A stretch of 64,000 nucleotides of DNA from Acetobacter suratthaniensis (lineage in GTDB: Bacteria > Pseudomonadota > Alphaproteobacteria > Acetobacterales > Acetobacteraceae): positions 186,001 to 250,000 of the forward strand of contig NZ_JAFVMG010000001.1 in assembly GCF_017377745.1 (NCBI RefSeq). Direction: 5' to 3'. Under the pieces are notes generated by a model. The model was not told where the DNA came from. It did not search any database and saw only the letters and a program-made list of their open reading frames with translations. Each line of letters starts with the position of its first letter. The stretch's first letter is position 1. Positions 55,608 through 64,000 of the stretch are shown piece by piece. The position numbers and the translations under genes were made by a program.

Positions 55608-56782
55608 GGTTTGAGGACTTCACGGTTTTTCTGGCGGCTCTGGCCTTTGTCTGGCCTTTTCTGGGGGCGGTGGGCGTTTGTCTGGCTCCGACCGAGCGTA
55701 GCCGCGATGTGGCGTTGTGGATGGCTGGTCTGGGCTGCGCCCTTGCCGTGGCGGTTTTCGTTTTTCCCGCGACAGGGGGCGCTTCAGCCGGTTGGGAGGA
55801 TGACCCCGTGCAACGGGCCGGGCGTGTCATGCTGGCGCTGGGCCTGTGGGTGACGGTGCTTGAACAGGGTGTGTTCCGCGAAAAACTACTGCGGAGCGTT
55901 CCGCATGTTTCTACCGCTCTGGCGGGTTTGGGGTGTGTGGCGGCTCAGGCCGCGATTGGTCTTGGCATCCTGTTTCTGGCGATGGCGTGGGGTGTGTTCG
56001 TGTTCATGCGCCCGGCGGGGCAGGCGCTGGCAGGCTGGCAGATAGGCCGTACGGCGGGTGTCGGGCTGTTTCTGGCGCTTGCCGGACTGACGCTGCCCCC
56101 ACACGGGCTGACAACCGGGCTGGTTCTGGCCTGCGGGCTGGTTATCATGACCGGGCTGCCCCCGTTTTGTATCCCTGCGCGAGACGGTGTTGGTGCGTTG
56201 CTGCTGGTGCCTTTTGCAGGTGCCGCCCTGCTGCTGGCCATGCGGCTGCGGGCCTATGGTGGTGGTGGGTTTGAGATGGCGCTGGTGGTGGCTGGGCTGG
56301 TTTCGGTCTGGACGACCGCCTGCCTGCCCGGTAAGGCCCGCACGCCAGAAGACAGGGGCCGGGCTTTTCGGGGTTTTCCTGTGGCGTTGGCATTGATGGC
56401 GGTGGGCGTGGGGGCAGATGTCGCGGCCCTGCTGCTGTTATGCGGCTGGTGTCTGGCGGGAGGTAGCCGGGCCGGGCAGGGCTGGGCGGCGCGTGCACTG
56501 GCCTGTTTTCCGCCCGGTGCGCCTTTTGTCGGGTGCCTGCTTATGCTGTCTGTTCTGGTGGACTGGTCGTGGGAACTGGCCTTGCTGGCAATCGCAGGAG
56601 TGTTGCTGGGTATAGCCCGTGCATGGCCCGATACCTCTGCCCACACGATGCTTGGCATGGGGGAGCAGGGCTTGGGCTTTGGGGATATCTGGCCGGATGA
56701 CCGTGCGGGGCGTCTGGCTTTTGTGGTGCTGGCCGGGATGGGCTTTCTGGTGCCGCTGGCCATGATGCTCGGGGCTTTCTGA
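55604..56782 (+). CDS. HyfF-like NuoL/N-family membrane subunit, shortened
   Basis: This 392-residue polytopic protein is in the hyfF position. It is shorter than usual hydrogenase-4 subunit F (about 500 or more residues). The expected motif with lysine and histidine (TKVGL.PMHTWLPDAH) corresponds to IMTGLPPFCIPARDG at 181-195, where M182 and C189 replace them. There is no other buried lysine of the canonical set that I can align. The C-terminal part, after an Arg/Gly-rich loop near 255, has four more helices. It ends one base into the ATG of the next gene. Confidence 0.65.
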   Translation: MRFEDFTVFLAALAFVWPFLGAVGVCLAPTERSRDVALWMAGLGCALAVAVFVFPATGGASAGWEDDPVQRAGRVMLALGLWVTVLEQGVFREKLLRSVPHVSTALAGLGCVAAQAAIGLGILFLAMAWGVFVFMRPAGQALAGWQIGRTAGVGLFLALAGLTLPPHGLTTGLVLACGLVIMTGLPPFCIPARDGVGALLLVPFAGAALLLAMRLRAYGGGGFEMALVVAGLVSVWTTACLPGKARTPEDRGRAFRGFPVALALMAVGVGADVAALLLLCGWCLAGGSRAGQGWAARALACFPPGAPFVGCLLMLSVLVDWSWELALLAIAGVLLGIARAWPDTSAHTMLGMGEQGLGFGDIWPDDRAGRLAFVVLAGMGFLVPLAMMLGAF

Positions 56783-58278
56783 TGGGAGCGGTAGACCTGA
56801 TCCGCGCGGGAGAGCCAACCCCGTCAGCCTGGCGTTTCCGGTTACATGAACTGGCATGGCGCGACCTCGTGGAGGCGCTGCGGACTGACCCGCTGCCTTT
56901 TTGTGGCCTGTGGTGCGATGGCGCAGACATGCACGCCCTGTTTATCCTGCGTGATGCGCCTCTGGCGGTAACGCTGGTGCTGGAAGATGGGCGCTACCCC
57001 GCACTTTCTCCTGCGCGGGAGGTTTCTACCCTGTATGAGCGGGCCGCGTATGATCTGTATGGGGCAGAAGCTATGTGGGCGCGTGATGTGCGGCCCTTGC
57101 TGGATCACGAGGTTTGGCCGTGTTCCACCCCTCTGGCTGGGCAGCCCGGTGTCAGCGAGGCCCGCACGGGGTTGGTGGCGTTCCAGCCATCGGAAAAATT
57201 CGTGGCGGCAACCGGGCCGGTCGATGGATGGGGGCCAGCCTCGGGAGGCGTGGCGCCACCGTGGCATGTGGCGTTTACCCAGTCAGGTGGGGTGATCGGG
57301 CTGGCAGAGAGCCAGAGCGGCTATGCCCATAGGGGCTTGGCCCTGCGCTGGCGAGGGAGCCGGGCGGAGGAGGCCTGCCGCCTGAGCGGGCGGCTGGTCG
57401 CCGGGCAATCGGTTGCGCATCAGACTGCGCTATGCATGGCGGTGGAAAACGCCTGCGGCCATGTCGTGGGGGAGAAGGCGTCTCAGGCGCGTGTGGCATT
57501 GCTGGAAATGGAGCGCGTGCTCCATCACCTCTACACACTGGCGGATATGGCCGAACGAGCACAGGCTCCTTTGGTGGCAGCGCATTGCATGATGCTGCGT
57601 GAGACCATGCTGGAGCAGATCAGCCCCGTAACTGGTTCGCGCCTGCTGATGGATTGCTGTCGCCCCGGTGGCGTGCATCTGCCTCAGGCCGAACAGATGG
57701 GAGCTTTGTGTGACAGCCTGGCCCGTATGGGGCTGGCGGGTCATCCTGCCTTGCAGGAACTGTGGGACAGTTTTCCCGGCCTTGCCGCGCGGTTGACAGG
57801 GTTGGGTGTAACACGAACTGAAGATCTGGCGCGCGTGGGGCTTGAAGGCCCGGTAGCCCGTGCGGCCGGGCAGGACTGCGATACCCGTCGCCTGCTGGGC
57901 CTGTATGACGGCCTGTGGCGTTACACGGCAGGCCGGCAGAATGGTAGTGCGGCCGACCGTGCCCAGTTGCTGCTTGATGAGATTGCGGAAAGCCTGACCC
58001 TGCTGGCCAAACTGGCAGTGCATCTGGGCGATGCAGCACCCGGTCGGGAAACCCTGAGCCTGCCGGATGCCGAGGGCATGGCGATGGTGGAAGGGCCGTG
58101 GGGGCGCGTAGCGTACTGGGTGTGGCTGCATCAGGGGCGTCTGGCGCAGGTGTTCTGCCACAACCCTGCGGCAGCTGCTCTGCTGGTGTTTGAGGAAGCC
58201 ATCAAGGGCCAGCCGGTTGAAGACCTGCCGCTTCTGGCCTGTTCGCTAGGCGTGAATGCTGCGGCGCTGGATGGTTGA
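56782..58278 (+). CDS. HyfG/HycE-like large subunit (NuoCD fusion) without Ni-binding cysteines
   Basis: This 498-residue soluble subunit fuses a NuoC-like domain (TLYERAAYDLYG at 83-94) to a NuoD/hydrogenase large-subunit domain (YAHRGLALR near 181). In active [NiFe] enzymes the first motif RxCGxCGFAHS and the last SLDPCxSCTxR supply four cysteines. Here they read RLVAGQSVAHQ (204-214) and SLGVNAAALDG (488-498), so all four are replaced. It cannot hold a normal [NiFe] centre. A quinone- or other-substrate site is possible. Start ATG 56782 overlaps the preceding stop. Confidence 0.85.
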   Translation: MGAVDLIRAGEPTPSAWRFRLHELAWRDLVEALRTDPLPFCGLWCDGADMHALFILRDAPLAVTLVLEDGRYPALSPAREVSTLYERAAYDLYGAEAMWARDVRPLLDHEVWPCSTPLAGQPGVSEARTGLVAFQPSEKFVAATGPVDGWGPASGGVAPPWHVAFTQSGGVIGLAESQSGYAHRGLALRWRGSRAEEACRLSGRLVAGQSVAHQTALCMAVENACGHVVGEKASQARVALLEMERVLHHLYTLADMAERAQAPLVAAHCMMLRETMLEQISPVTGSRLLMDCCRPGGVHLPQAEQMGALCDSLARMGLAGHPALQELWDSFPGLAARLTGLGVTRTEDLARVGLEGPVARAAGQDCDTRRLLGLYDGLWRYTAGRQNGSAADRAQLLLDEIAESLTLLAKLAVHLGDAAPGRETLSLPDAEGMAMVEGPWGRVAYWVWLHQGRLAQVFCHNPAAAALLVFEEAIKGQPVEDLPLLACSLGVNAAALDG

Positions 58279-58332
58279 GCGCGGGCGACAGGTGGCCCAT
58301 AGGGCTGGCATGGCAGGAACAGGAGCCGTGGT

Positions 58333-58836
58333 ATGAGGTTGATCCGGGCTGTACTGAGTGTCGCCTTTCGCCAGAGCATGACCACCATGAAACCGGCAGG
58401 GCGTGGTGGGCCGCTGATGCTGTTTCATATTGAAACGGGTGGCTGCGGGGGGTGCGGTATGGAGCTGCGAGCTCTCGCCAGCGCACCATATGATCTGGGA
58501 GGGGCCGGTTTCGGGCTGGCAGGCACGCCAGCGGGGGCTGATATGTTATTGGTCAGCGGCCCGCTCACTCGCATGATGGCACCTGTGTTACAGGCTGCAT
58601 GGGAGGCTATGCCCGACCCGAAAGGGATTATCTGCCTGGGCGATTGTGCGCTGGATGGTGGCGTATTTGGCGAGAATTATGCAACGCTAGGCGGTCTCGA
58701 ACGCCATGTGACGATAGACCTGCGCCTGCCGGGCTGCCCACCCACACCGGCGGATGTGCTGGCGGGGCTGGCGAGCCTGCTCGGGGGTGGTGTTCAGGAA
58801 AGCATGCCCCGGTCTGATACCGGGGGGAGTCTGTGA
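58333..58836 (+). CDS. HyfI/HycG-like small subunit (NuoB family) with intact cluster ligands
   Basis: This 167-residue subunit carries the proximal [4Fe-4S] cluster. All four ligands are visible: C38 and C41 in GGCGGCGMEL, C105 in LGDCALDGG and C135 in LPGCPPTP. The LVSGPLTR strand between them is typical of NuoB. The start has AGGAG 8 bases upstream. The 54-base gap before it is the widest in the block. No ferredoxin-type subunit (HyfA, HyfH) follows; the next gene is pssA, convergent, after 9 bases. It completes a six-gene complex whose electron partner is unknown. Confidence 0.85.
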   Translation: MRLIRAVLSVAFRQSMTTMKPAGRGGPLMLFHIETGGCGGCGMELRALASAPYDLGGAGFGLAGTPAGADMLLVSGPLTRMMAPVLQAAWEAMPDPKGIICLGDCALDGGVFGENYATLGGLERHVTIDLRLPGCPPTPADVLAGLASLLGGGVQESMPRSDTGGSL

Positions 58837-58845
58837 TCTGCTGTT

Positions 58846-59742
58846 TTAGGAGCCTGCGTGTTCAGGCTCTTCATCACGCAGGGATTCCGCCGCACGTTTG
58901 AGCTTTTGGAAGCTACGGCGGCTGAGTGGGAGCAGCACCATATAGATGATCCCGGCTGCAGCCAGCGCACCCCACGGATCGGCAATCAGCACGATCACGT
59001 AAATACCCGTACCCAGCATCAGGGGTAGGACATACTGCACCGGCACCTTGAAGTTCTTGAAAGACCAGACAGGCAGGGTCGAGACCAGCAGAATGGCTGT
59101 GCCTGCCAGTGTCAGGCTGGGCAACCACGGCATGCGTGTAAGGGCGTACAGCCAGTCTATGTTCAGTTTCTGTGCTTCAAGACCCAGAAACAGCGGGAAT
59201 AGCGCAAGACCCGCTCCGGCGGGCGCAGGTACCCCGGTAAAGAAGTTGCTGGCGTATTTGGGTGTATCGTCCTCGCCATCCAGATTGGCGTTAAATCGCG
59301 CCAGCCGCAGCGCCATGCACACGGTAAACAGCATGCAGGGCAGGAAAGCGTAGCGGTTGCCGTCTTTTAGCGCCCAGAAATACAGCAGAAAAGACGGGGC
59401 AACGCCGAAACAGACAAAATCCGAGAGGCTGTCGAACTCTGCGCCAAAGCGGGTGGAACCGCGCAGCATGCGGGCGATACGGCCATCCAGCCCATCTATA
59501 AAAGCGGCAATCAGCAGGGCCGCTGCCGCAGCCTGAAAGCGGCCATCCACGGCAAAGCGCATGCCGTTCAGCCCGGCGCACAGCCCCAGCATGGTGAGAA
59601 TGTTGGGGATAAGCCGATTGAAGGAAGGGCCCCTGATTTGCCTGCGTTTACGCCGCTTGCGCCGGTGGTCCGGGCGAGGGGTGGCAGGGGGCTGGCCAGC
59701 AAGGGCTGGCACAGGATCGGGGCGTGGGGGCTGTGTCGTCAT
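58846..59742 (-). CDS. pssA: CDP-diacylglycerol-serine O-phosphatidyltransferase
   Basis: This membrane CDP-alcohol phosphotransferase makes phosphatidylserine. The signature DG(x)2AR(x)8G(x)3D(x)3D is exact in DGLDGRIARMLRGSTRFGAEFDSLSD-type sequence at about 84-109. The N-terminus is Arg/Pro-rich (residues 1-40), followed by six to eight hydrophobic segments. At 298 residues it is the usual alphaproteobacterial PssA. It is 8 bases downstream of psd, the next enzyme in phosphatidylethanolamine synthesis, on the same strand. Confidence 0.94.
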   Translation of the reverse strand: MTTQPPRPDPVPALAGQPPATPRPDHRRKRRKRRQIRGPSFNRLIPNILTMLGLCAGLNGMRFAVDGRFQAAAAALLIAAFIDGLDGRIARMLRGSTRFGAEFDSLSDFVCFGVAPSFLLYFWALKDGNRYAFLPCMLFTVCMALRLARFNANLDGEDDTPKYASNFFTGVPAPAGAGLALFPLFLGLEAQKLNIDWLYALTRMPWLPSLTLAGTAILLVSTLPVWSFKNFKVPVQYVLPLMLGTGIYVIVLIADPWGALAAAGIIYMVLLPLSRRSFQKLKRAAESLRDEEPEHAGS

Positions 59743-59750
59743 GTGAGCGA

Positions 59751-60440
59751 TCAGAGACGCGCCATAACCGTTTCACCGCCGACCATGGTCTGGCCAACGG
59801 CCACCAGCGGCTCGACACCCGGCGGCAGATACAGGTCTGTGCGGGAGCCAAAGCGGATCAGCCCGAAGCGTTCACCGGCTTCCAGCCTGTCGCCTTCCTT
59901 GACGGAGCAGACAATCCGGCGCGCGATCAGCCCGGCAATCTGCACCACGGCCAGCATCCGGCCATCGGGCAGGGTCAGGCTCAGGGCATTACGCTCGTTC
60001 TGTTCGGAAGCCTTGTCCAGACTGGCGTTCAGGAACAGGCCGGGATGATAGGCAATGCGGGTTACGGTGCCAGCGGCGGGCATGCGGTTTACATGCACAT
60101 CCAGCACGGACAGGAAGGTGGCAATCCGCCAGACCGGGGCTGTGCCCATGTCCAGTTCCTTGGGGGGGGCCACTTTCTCGATCGAGACAATATGCCCATC
60201 TGCCGGAGCTACGGCCACATCGCTGCGGGCGGGAGTTACGCGCTCGGGGTCGCGGAAGAAATACAGGCAGAAGCCAAAAAAGCCGAGGCCCGCATGGCCT
60301 GCGCGGCGCAGCATCGGGCAGCGCAGGCGGGCGCCCGCCAAGTAAGCCAGTGTCGTTGCTACGCCCGAAGCCAGCAGGAACGGCTTAGCCTCAGGGTGCG
60401 GACGGGATACGACAAGCTTCAGAGATGATAACAGGGACAT
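59751..60440 (-). CDS. psd: phosphatidylserine decarboxylase (short, archaeal-type)
   Basis: This pyruvoyl enzyme makes phosphatidylethanolamine from phosphatidylserine. The 229 residues show FRDPERVTP near 61-69, PADGHIVSIE, the LDVHVNRMPAAG catalytic histidine segment, and RFGSRTDLYLP near 195. In the last segment GS marks the self-cleavage site that forms the pyruvoyl group. One or two hydrophobic helices lie near the N-terminus. The short form is common in Alphaproteobacteria. It sits between alaS and pssA, with gaps of 27 and 8 bases. Confidence 0.94.
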   Translation of the reverse strand: MSLLSSLKLVVSRPHPEAKPFLLASGVATTLAYLAGARLRCPMLRRAGHAGLGFFGFCLYFFRDPERVTPARSDVAVAPADGHIVSIEKVAPPKELDMGTAPVWRIATFLSVLDVHVNRMPAAGTVTRIAYHPGLFLNASLDKASEQNERNALSLTLPDGRMLAVVQIAGLIARRIVCSVKEGDRLEAGERFGLIRFGSRTDLYLPPGVEPLVAVGQTMVGGETVMARL

Positions 60441-60467
60441 AACGCTCTCCTTACCTGATCACGCGGA

Positions 60468-63110
60468 TCAGGCCAGTTCCTTCAGGGCTTCGCGCACGGC
60501 GGCAAAGGCGGCATCCGCCGCTTCGCCATCGGGGCCACCGGCCTGTGCCATGTCGCGCCGCCCGCCACCGCCCTTGCCGCCCATGGCAACACTGGCGGCA
60601 CGCACCAGAGCTACGGCATCGGCTTTTTCGGCTGCGGGGGCTACCGCTGCGACAACGCTGCCTTTGCCATCAGCGGTGGAAATCAGCACCACCACATCGG
60701 CCTCGCCCTGCTTGAGAATGGTTTCAGCCAGTCCCTTGAGTTCACGCGCGGGTGTTTCGCCCACATTGCGGGTTGCCAGACGGAATGCCCCAATCTGCTC
60801 CACGCCTGCGGCGGCTACGCTGCCTGTGGCAAGCTGGCGCTGCAGATGGGCAATCTGGCGTTCCATTGCACGGCGCTCTTCCAGCAGGCTGGCAAGGCGC
60901 TCGGGCGCTTCGTTCACGCCTACCTTCATCATGGCGGCCATCTGGCTCAGGCGCTGCTCATTGGCAACGGCAAGGCTTTCGGCCGCTTTGCCTGCAACGG
61001 CTTCAATGCGGCGCACGCCAGCGGATACACCGCTTTCCGCCACGATCTTGAACTGGCCAATATCACCCGTACGCTCAACATGGGTGCCGCCGCACAGTTC
61101 CATCGACCATGCGTTGCGGTTTTCATCGCCCGCACCCATGGAGACCACGCGCACTTCATCGCCGTATTTTTCGCCGAACAGGGCTGTTGCCCCTTCTTCC
61201 ACGGCTTCATCCGGGGTCATCGAACGGGTGACGACGCTGGCATTCTCGCGAATACGTTCATTCACCTCGGCTTCCACAAGCGCCAGTTCCTCAGCCGTGA
61301 TCGGGCGGGGCTGGCTGATGTCGAACCGCAGGCGGTCAGGCGTGTTCAGGCTGCCTTTCTGCGCCACATGCGCGCCAAGGTGGCGGCGCAGGGCTTCATG
61401 CAGCAGATGTGTGGCCGAGTGGTGTGCGCGAATGGCAGACCGGCGCGTGTGGTTGACATCGGCTGTCACCGCCATACCGGGGCGCAGCGTGCCCTGTATG
61501 ATGGTGCCGTAATGCACGATCAGATCGCCTGCTTTTTTCTGCGTATCGGTGACGGCGATTTCCAGACCAGCGGCGCGCAGGGTGCCGGTATCACCAGCCT
61601 GACCACCGCTTTCGCCATAGAAAGGCGTCTGGTTGAGCAGAATGGCGACTTCCGCCCCTACCGTGGCTTCCGGTACGAAAGCATTGCCTGCGATAATGGC
61701 CTGCACTTCGCCATCTGCCAGCTCGGTCGAATAGCCAAGGAATTCGGAGGCGCCAAAACGGTCGCGCGCTTCAAACCAGATGGTTTCAACCGCAGCATCC
61801 CCCGAGCCTGACCACGCGGCGCGGGCGCGCTGGCGCTGGATGGTCATGGCTTCCTCAAATCCGCTCACATCCACATCATGGCCGCTACCGCGCAGGGCGT
61901 CCTGTGTCAGATCAAGCGGGAAGCCGAATGTGTCATACAGGCGGAAAGCTACATCGCCGGGCAGGGCTGCGCCGGGCACCAGACGGGATTTTTCTTCGTC
62001 CAGCAGGTGCAGGCCACGTTCCAGCATGGCTTTGAAGCGTTCTTCCTCGCCCCGCATGGTTTCGCGGATCAGGGCTTCGCCATGCACCAGTTCGGGATAG
62101 GCGGTGCCCATCTGCTGGATAAGCGTCGGCAGCAGCTTGAAGAAAACCGGGTCTTTAGTCCCCATCATGTGCAGGTGGCGCATGGCGCGGCGCATGATGC
62201 GGCGCAGCACGTAACCCCGTCCGTCCTTGGAAGGCAGTACGCCATCAGCAATAAGGAACGCGGTCGAACGTAGGTGGTCGGCCACAACCCGGTGGCTGGA
62301 TTTGAACTTGCCGTCCACGGCTTCGTGCGTCAGGTCGGCAGAAGCCTGCGTGAGGGCGACAAAGGTATCAGTATCGTAGTTGTCGCGCTTGCCCTGCAGA
62401 ATGGCGGCAAAGCGTTCCAGACCCAACCCGGTGTCGATGGACGGGCGGGGCAGGGGGGAGCGTACGCCCGGCGGGTCTTCGAAATACTGCATGAACACGA
62501 GGTTCCAGATTTCAACAAACCTGTCGCCGTCTTCATCCGGGGAGCCGGGGGGGCCACCCGGAACATCCGGGCCGTGATCGTAAAAGATTTCCGAGCAGGG
62601 GCCGCACGGCCCCGTGTCGCCCATGCGCCAGAAGTTATCGGAGGTGGCAATGCGGATAATCCGGCTGTCATCCAGCCCGGCAATGCTCCGCCACAGAGCT
62701 GCGGCTTCCTCATCCTCGGCAAAAACCGTGACCAGCAGTTTTTCCTTGGGCAGGCCAAACCCCTTGGTGACCAGTGTCCAGGCCAGTTCAATCGCTTCGG
62801 CCTTGAAGTAGTCGCCAAAGGAGAAGTTGCCCATCATTTCAAAAAACGTGTGGTGCCGGGCTGTGTAACCGACATTGTCCAGATCGTTATGCTTGCCACC
62901 GGCGCGTACCACTTTCTGCGCAGTGGTTGCGCGAGAGTAAGGGCGGGTTTCCTGTCCGGTGAAAACGTTCTTGAACTGCACCATGCCCGCATTGGTGAAC
63001 AGCAGCGTCGGGTCGTTTCGCGGCACGAGAGAGGACGAGGCGACGATCTGGTGTTCTTTGCTGGCAAAATATTCCAGGAAAGCGGTGCGGATTTCGTTTG
63101 TTGTCAGCAT
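60468..63110 (-). CDS. alaS: alanyl-tRNA synthetase
   Basis: This class II synthetase charges tRNA-Ala. [13 protein letters not shown] and [33 protein letters not shown] lie in the first 110 residues. The editing-domain zinc site is [17 protein letters not shown], and CGGTHV follows near 660. The C-terminal oligomerisation domain ends with [18 protein letters not shown] 63110 gives 880 residues; a longer open frame exists but the family start is [15 protein letters not shown]. It is the first of the alaS-psd-pssA set. Confidence 0.97.
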   Translation of the reverse strand: MLTTNEIRTAFLEYFASKEHQIVASSSLVPRNDPTLLFTNAGMVQFKNVFTGQETRPYSRATTAQKVVRAGGKHNDLDNVGYTARHHTFFEMMGNFSFGDYFKAEAIELAWTLVTKGFGLPKEKLLVTVFAEDEEAAALWRSIAGLDDSRIIRIATSDNFWRMGDTGPCGPCSEIFYDHGPDVPGGPPGSPDEDGDRFVEIWNLVFMQYFEDPPGVRSPLPRPSIDTGLGLERFAAILQGKRDNYDTDTFVALTQASADLTHEAVDGKFKSSHRVVADHLRSTAFLIADGVLPSKDGRGYVLRRIMRRAMRHLHMMGTKDPVFFKLLPTLIQQMGTAYPELVHGEALIRETMRGEEERFKAMLERGLHLLDEEKSRLVPGAALPGDVAFRLYDTFGFPLDLTQDALRGSGHDVDVSGFEEAMTIQRQRARAAWSGSGDAAVETIWFEARDRFGASEFLGYSTELADGEVQAIIAGNAFVPEATVGAEVAILLNQTPFYGESGGQAGDTGTLRAAGLEIAVTDTQKKAGDLIVHYGTIIQGTLRPGMAVTADVNHTRRSAIRAHHSATHLLHEALRRHLGAHVAQKGSLNTPDRLRFDISQPRPITAEELALVEAEVNERIRENASVVTRSMTPDEAVEEGATALFGEKYGDEVRVVSMGAGDENRNAWSMELCGGTHVERTGDIGQFKIVAESGVSAGVRRIEAVAGKAAESLAVANEQRLSQMAAMMKVGVNEAPERLASLLEERRAMERQIAHLQRQLATGSVAAAGVEQIGAFRLATRNVGETPARELKGLAETILKQGEADVVVLISTADGKGSVVAAVAPAAEKADAVALVRAASVAMGGKGGGGRRDMAQAGGPDGEAADAAFAAVREALKELA

Positions 63111-63258
63111 GGCGTGGGGCTGGAAGTCCTGAAACGGGTTGGTGCAAGGCGGGATGCCAAAAACGGGACGGCAGGCCTCCGTGCCCTGACGGAACCTGTG
63201 ATGGTCGAATATCTGCCCTAGCTGTAGCGCAGCCGCGCTTTCTCCGAAAGAGGCAGCA

Positions 63259-63720
63259 TTATGACTGCCCGGATGCGCTGCCTGCGGGGGGGGAGGGTTT
63301 ACGGTCGTGGAAGACCAGCTTCTGGCTGAGTTTGAAATTAGAGAGAAGCCCCGCCAACGTGCCGGCCGCCAGAGCAACCACCGGATGGCGCGCGCAGAAC
63401 GGGAATAGGAAGAACAGCGAGAAAACGACCCCGCGGTTCAGGAAAAATCCCAGACTGTTGGCCCACAGAAAGCGTAGCCATTGCATGAATGGGTGGTGGT
63501 GCAGTCCGTGTCCGCGGAATGTCCACAGGCGGTTGAGCAGCCAGTTAAGGGTGGCCGCGACAAAATAGGCAAGAAGGGTGGCGGCTGTCAGCCCGATCAG
63601 TGGGCGCAGCGTATAAACAACCGTGTTGTCCCAGACGAATCCGAGAGAGCCGATAACCCCGAACTTGAACAGCGGCGCGAAGCGGCCCTGTCCTCTCAGG
63701 CTGGAAAAAAGAGAGCGCAT
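63259..63720 (-). CDS. GtrA-family membrane protein
   Basis: This 153-residue protein has four transmembrane segments, and the pattern [16 protein letters not shown]...[18 protein letters not shown] is typical of GtrA. Family members are thought to flip lipid-linked sugars or support cell-surface polysaccharide decoration. The C-terminal tail is polar ([15 protein letters not shown]). No glycosyltransferase gene adjoins it, so the substrate is unknown. It lies between an upstream OmpA-gene terminator and alaS. Confidence 0.88.
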   Translation of the reverse strand: MRSLFSSLRGQGRFAPLFKFGVIGSLGFVWDNTVVYTLRPLIGLTAATLLAYFVAATLNWLLNRLWTFRGHGLHHHPFMQWLRFLWANSLGFFLNRGVVFSLFFLFPFCARHPVVALAAGTLAGLLSNFKLSQKLVFHDRKPSPPAGSASGQS

Positions 63721-63765
63721 GGTAAGGCCAAGTATGGCGTGAAAGCCCGAACCAGAAAAGGCGGA

Positions 63766-63797
63766 TAAAAAAAAGAGGCGCCCGAAGGCGCCTCTTT
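63766..63797 (-). terminator. intrinsic terminator after the OmpA-family gene at the window end
   Basis: A 10-bp stem (63773-63782 with 63787-63796) with a CGAA loop is followed on the minus strand by a run of T residues (A-run 63767-63774 on the plus strand). It lies 35 bases past the stop of the partial OmpA-like gene and 46 bases before the GtrA start. Confidence 0.9.
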
Positions 63798-63831
63798 CCG
63801 CGATTTCCGGTTAGACCGGAAAGCGAACCAA

Positions 63832-64000
63832 TCAGTGGAGGATGATTTCCACGCGACGGTTCTGGGGTTCGCGGGTGTTGGGGCCGGTCGGCACCAGCGG
63901 GTGGGCTTCGCCGTAACCGTGGATGTCGATCGCGGTTGCCGGAACGCCATCGCGCACCAGTTCAGCCTTCACGCTGTTAGCACGACGCAGGGACAGGCCC
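63832..64000 (-). CDS. OmpA-family protein, C-terminal end only (cut by window edge)
   Basis: The last 56 codons of a minus-strand gene read LSLRRANSVKAELVRDG...AIDIHGYGEAHPLVPTG and end in EPQNRRVEIILH. This is the end of an OmpA peptidoglycan-binding domain. It is very like the end of the full OmpA-family gene at 21771-22928 (both contain HGYGEA, PLV.TGPNT.EPQNRRVEI), so the two are paralogues. The beta-barrel part lies outside the window. Confidence 0.9.
   Translation of the reverse strand, partial: GLSLRRANSVKAELVRDGVPATAIDIHGYGEAHPLVPTGPNTREPQNRRVEIILH

Noticed and set aside
52328..58836. Active formate hydrogenlyase or hydrogenase-4
   Set aside because: The Ni-Fe ligands are absent, and there are no ferredoxin subunits, formate dehydrogenase or maturation genes nearby.
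58807..58869. Two short hairpins around the convergent ends of the HyfI-like gene and pssA
   Set aside because: Each has a 7-bp stem, lies within coding sequence and lacks a clear U-run, so a terminator is not supported.

Overview
The window looks like a stretch of acetic-acid-bacterial chromosome (Alphaproteobacteria, Acetobacteraceae; Acetobacter- or Komagataeibacter-like). The evidence is high GC content with strong third-position GC bias, the argD-argF-hslO and gltX-pyrB-pyrC-plsY-dprA-topA gene orders, a sucA-sucB-lpd cluster with no sucCD beside it, and a DUF3035 (BamF-like) lipoprotein. The genus is an inference. I see no rRNA, tRNA, insertion sequence, prophage or CRISPR array; almost everything is densely packed coding sequence.

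Layout. 1-3588 (minus): arginine genes argD and argF, a small unknown gene and the 3' part of hslO. 3872-5583 (plus): recX, a CHAP lipoprotein and tatA. 5678-8541 (plus): methionine-salvage genes mtnB, mtnD, mtnC, then ribF. 8681-16306 (plus): ileS, lspA, a BamF-like lipoprotein, mutL and an isolated nuoM. 16430-22928: parE, two unknown exported proteins, an Rrf2 regulator facing cysK, and an OmpA-family protein. 23122-36154 (minus): a long tight array, gltX-pyrB-pyrC(like)-plsY, a terminator, then dprA-topA-rnr-S41 protease-DUF1491. 36193-50295: comEC, an AhpD-like protein, zapE, the 2-oxoglutarate dehydrogenase genes, an L,D-transpeptidase, ahcY (minus) and plsC. 50296-50662: an AT-rich non-coding block with DnaA-box-like sequences, a candidate replication origin. 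50663-52250: gloB and a divergent methyltransferase. 52328-58836: six overlapping or closely spaced genes for a hydrogenase-4-like (HyfB, C, E, F, G, I) membrane complex. 58846-63110 (minus): alaS-psd-pssA. The window ends with a GtrA-family protein and the C-terminus of a second OmpA-family protein.

The most unusual content is the six-gene complex at 52328-58836. It has the architecture of an energy-converting [NiFe] hydrogenase or complex I module. By eye alignment, all four cysteines that should bind the Ni-Fe centre are replaced in the large subunit, and the key lysine, histidine and glutamate residues of the proton-channel subunits are also gone. The four cysteines for the proximal Fe-S cluster in the small subunit remain. 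This fits, and extends, the idea of energy-converting-hydrogenase-related (Ehr) complexes; its reaction is unknown. Other points worth attention are an E3 subunit with its own lipoyl domain, a pyrB-linked dihydroorotase lacking its HxH metal site, a fully canonical but isolated NuoM, an Rrf2 regulator without Fe-S cysteines beside cysK, and a perfect inverted repeat over the start of the L,D-transpeptidase gene.

All alignments were made by eye against remembered family motifs; no search or structure prediction was run.
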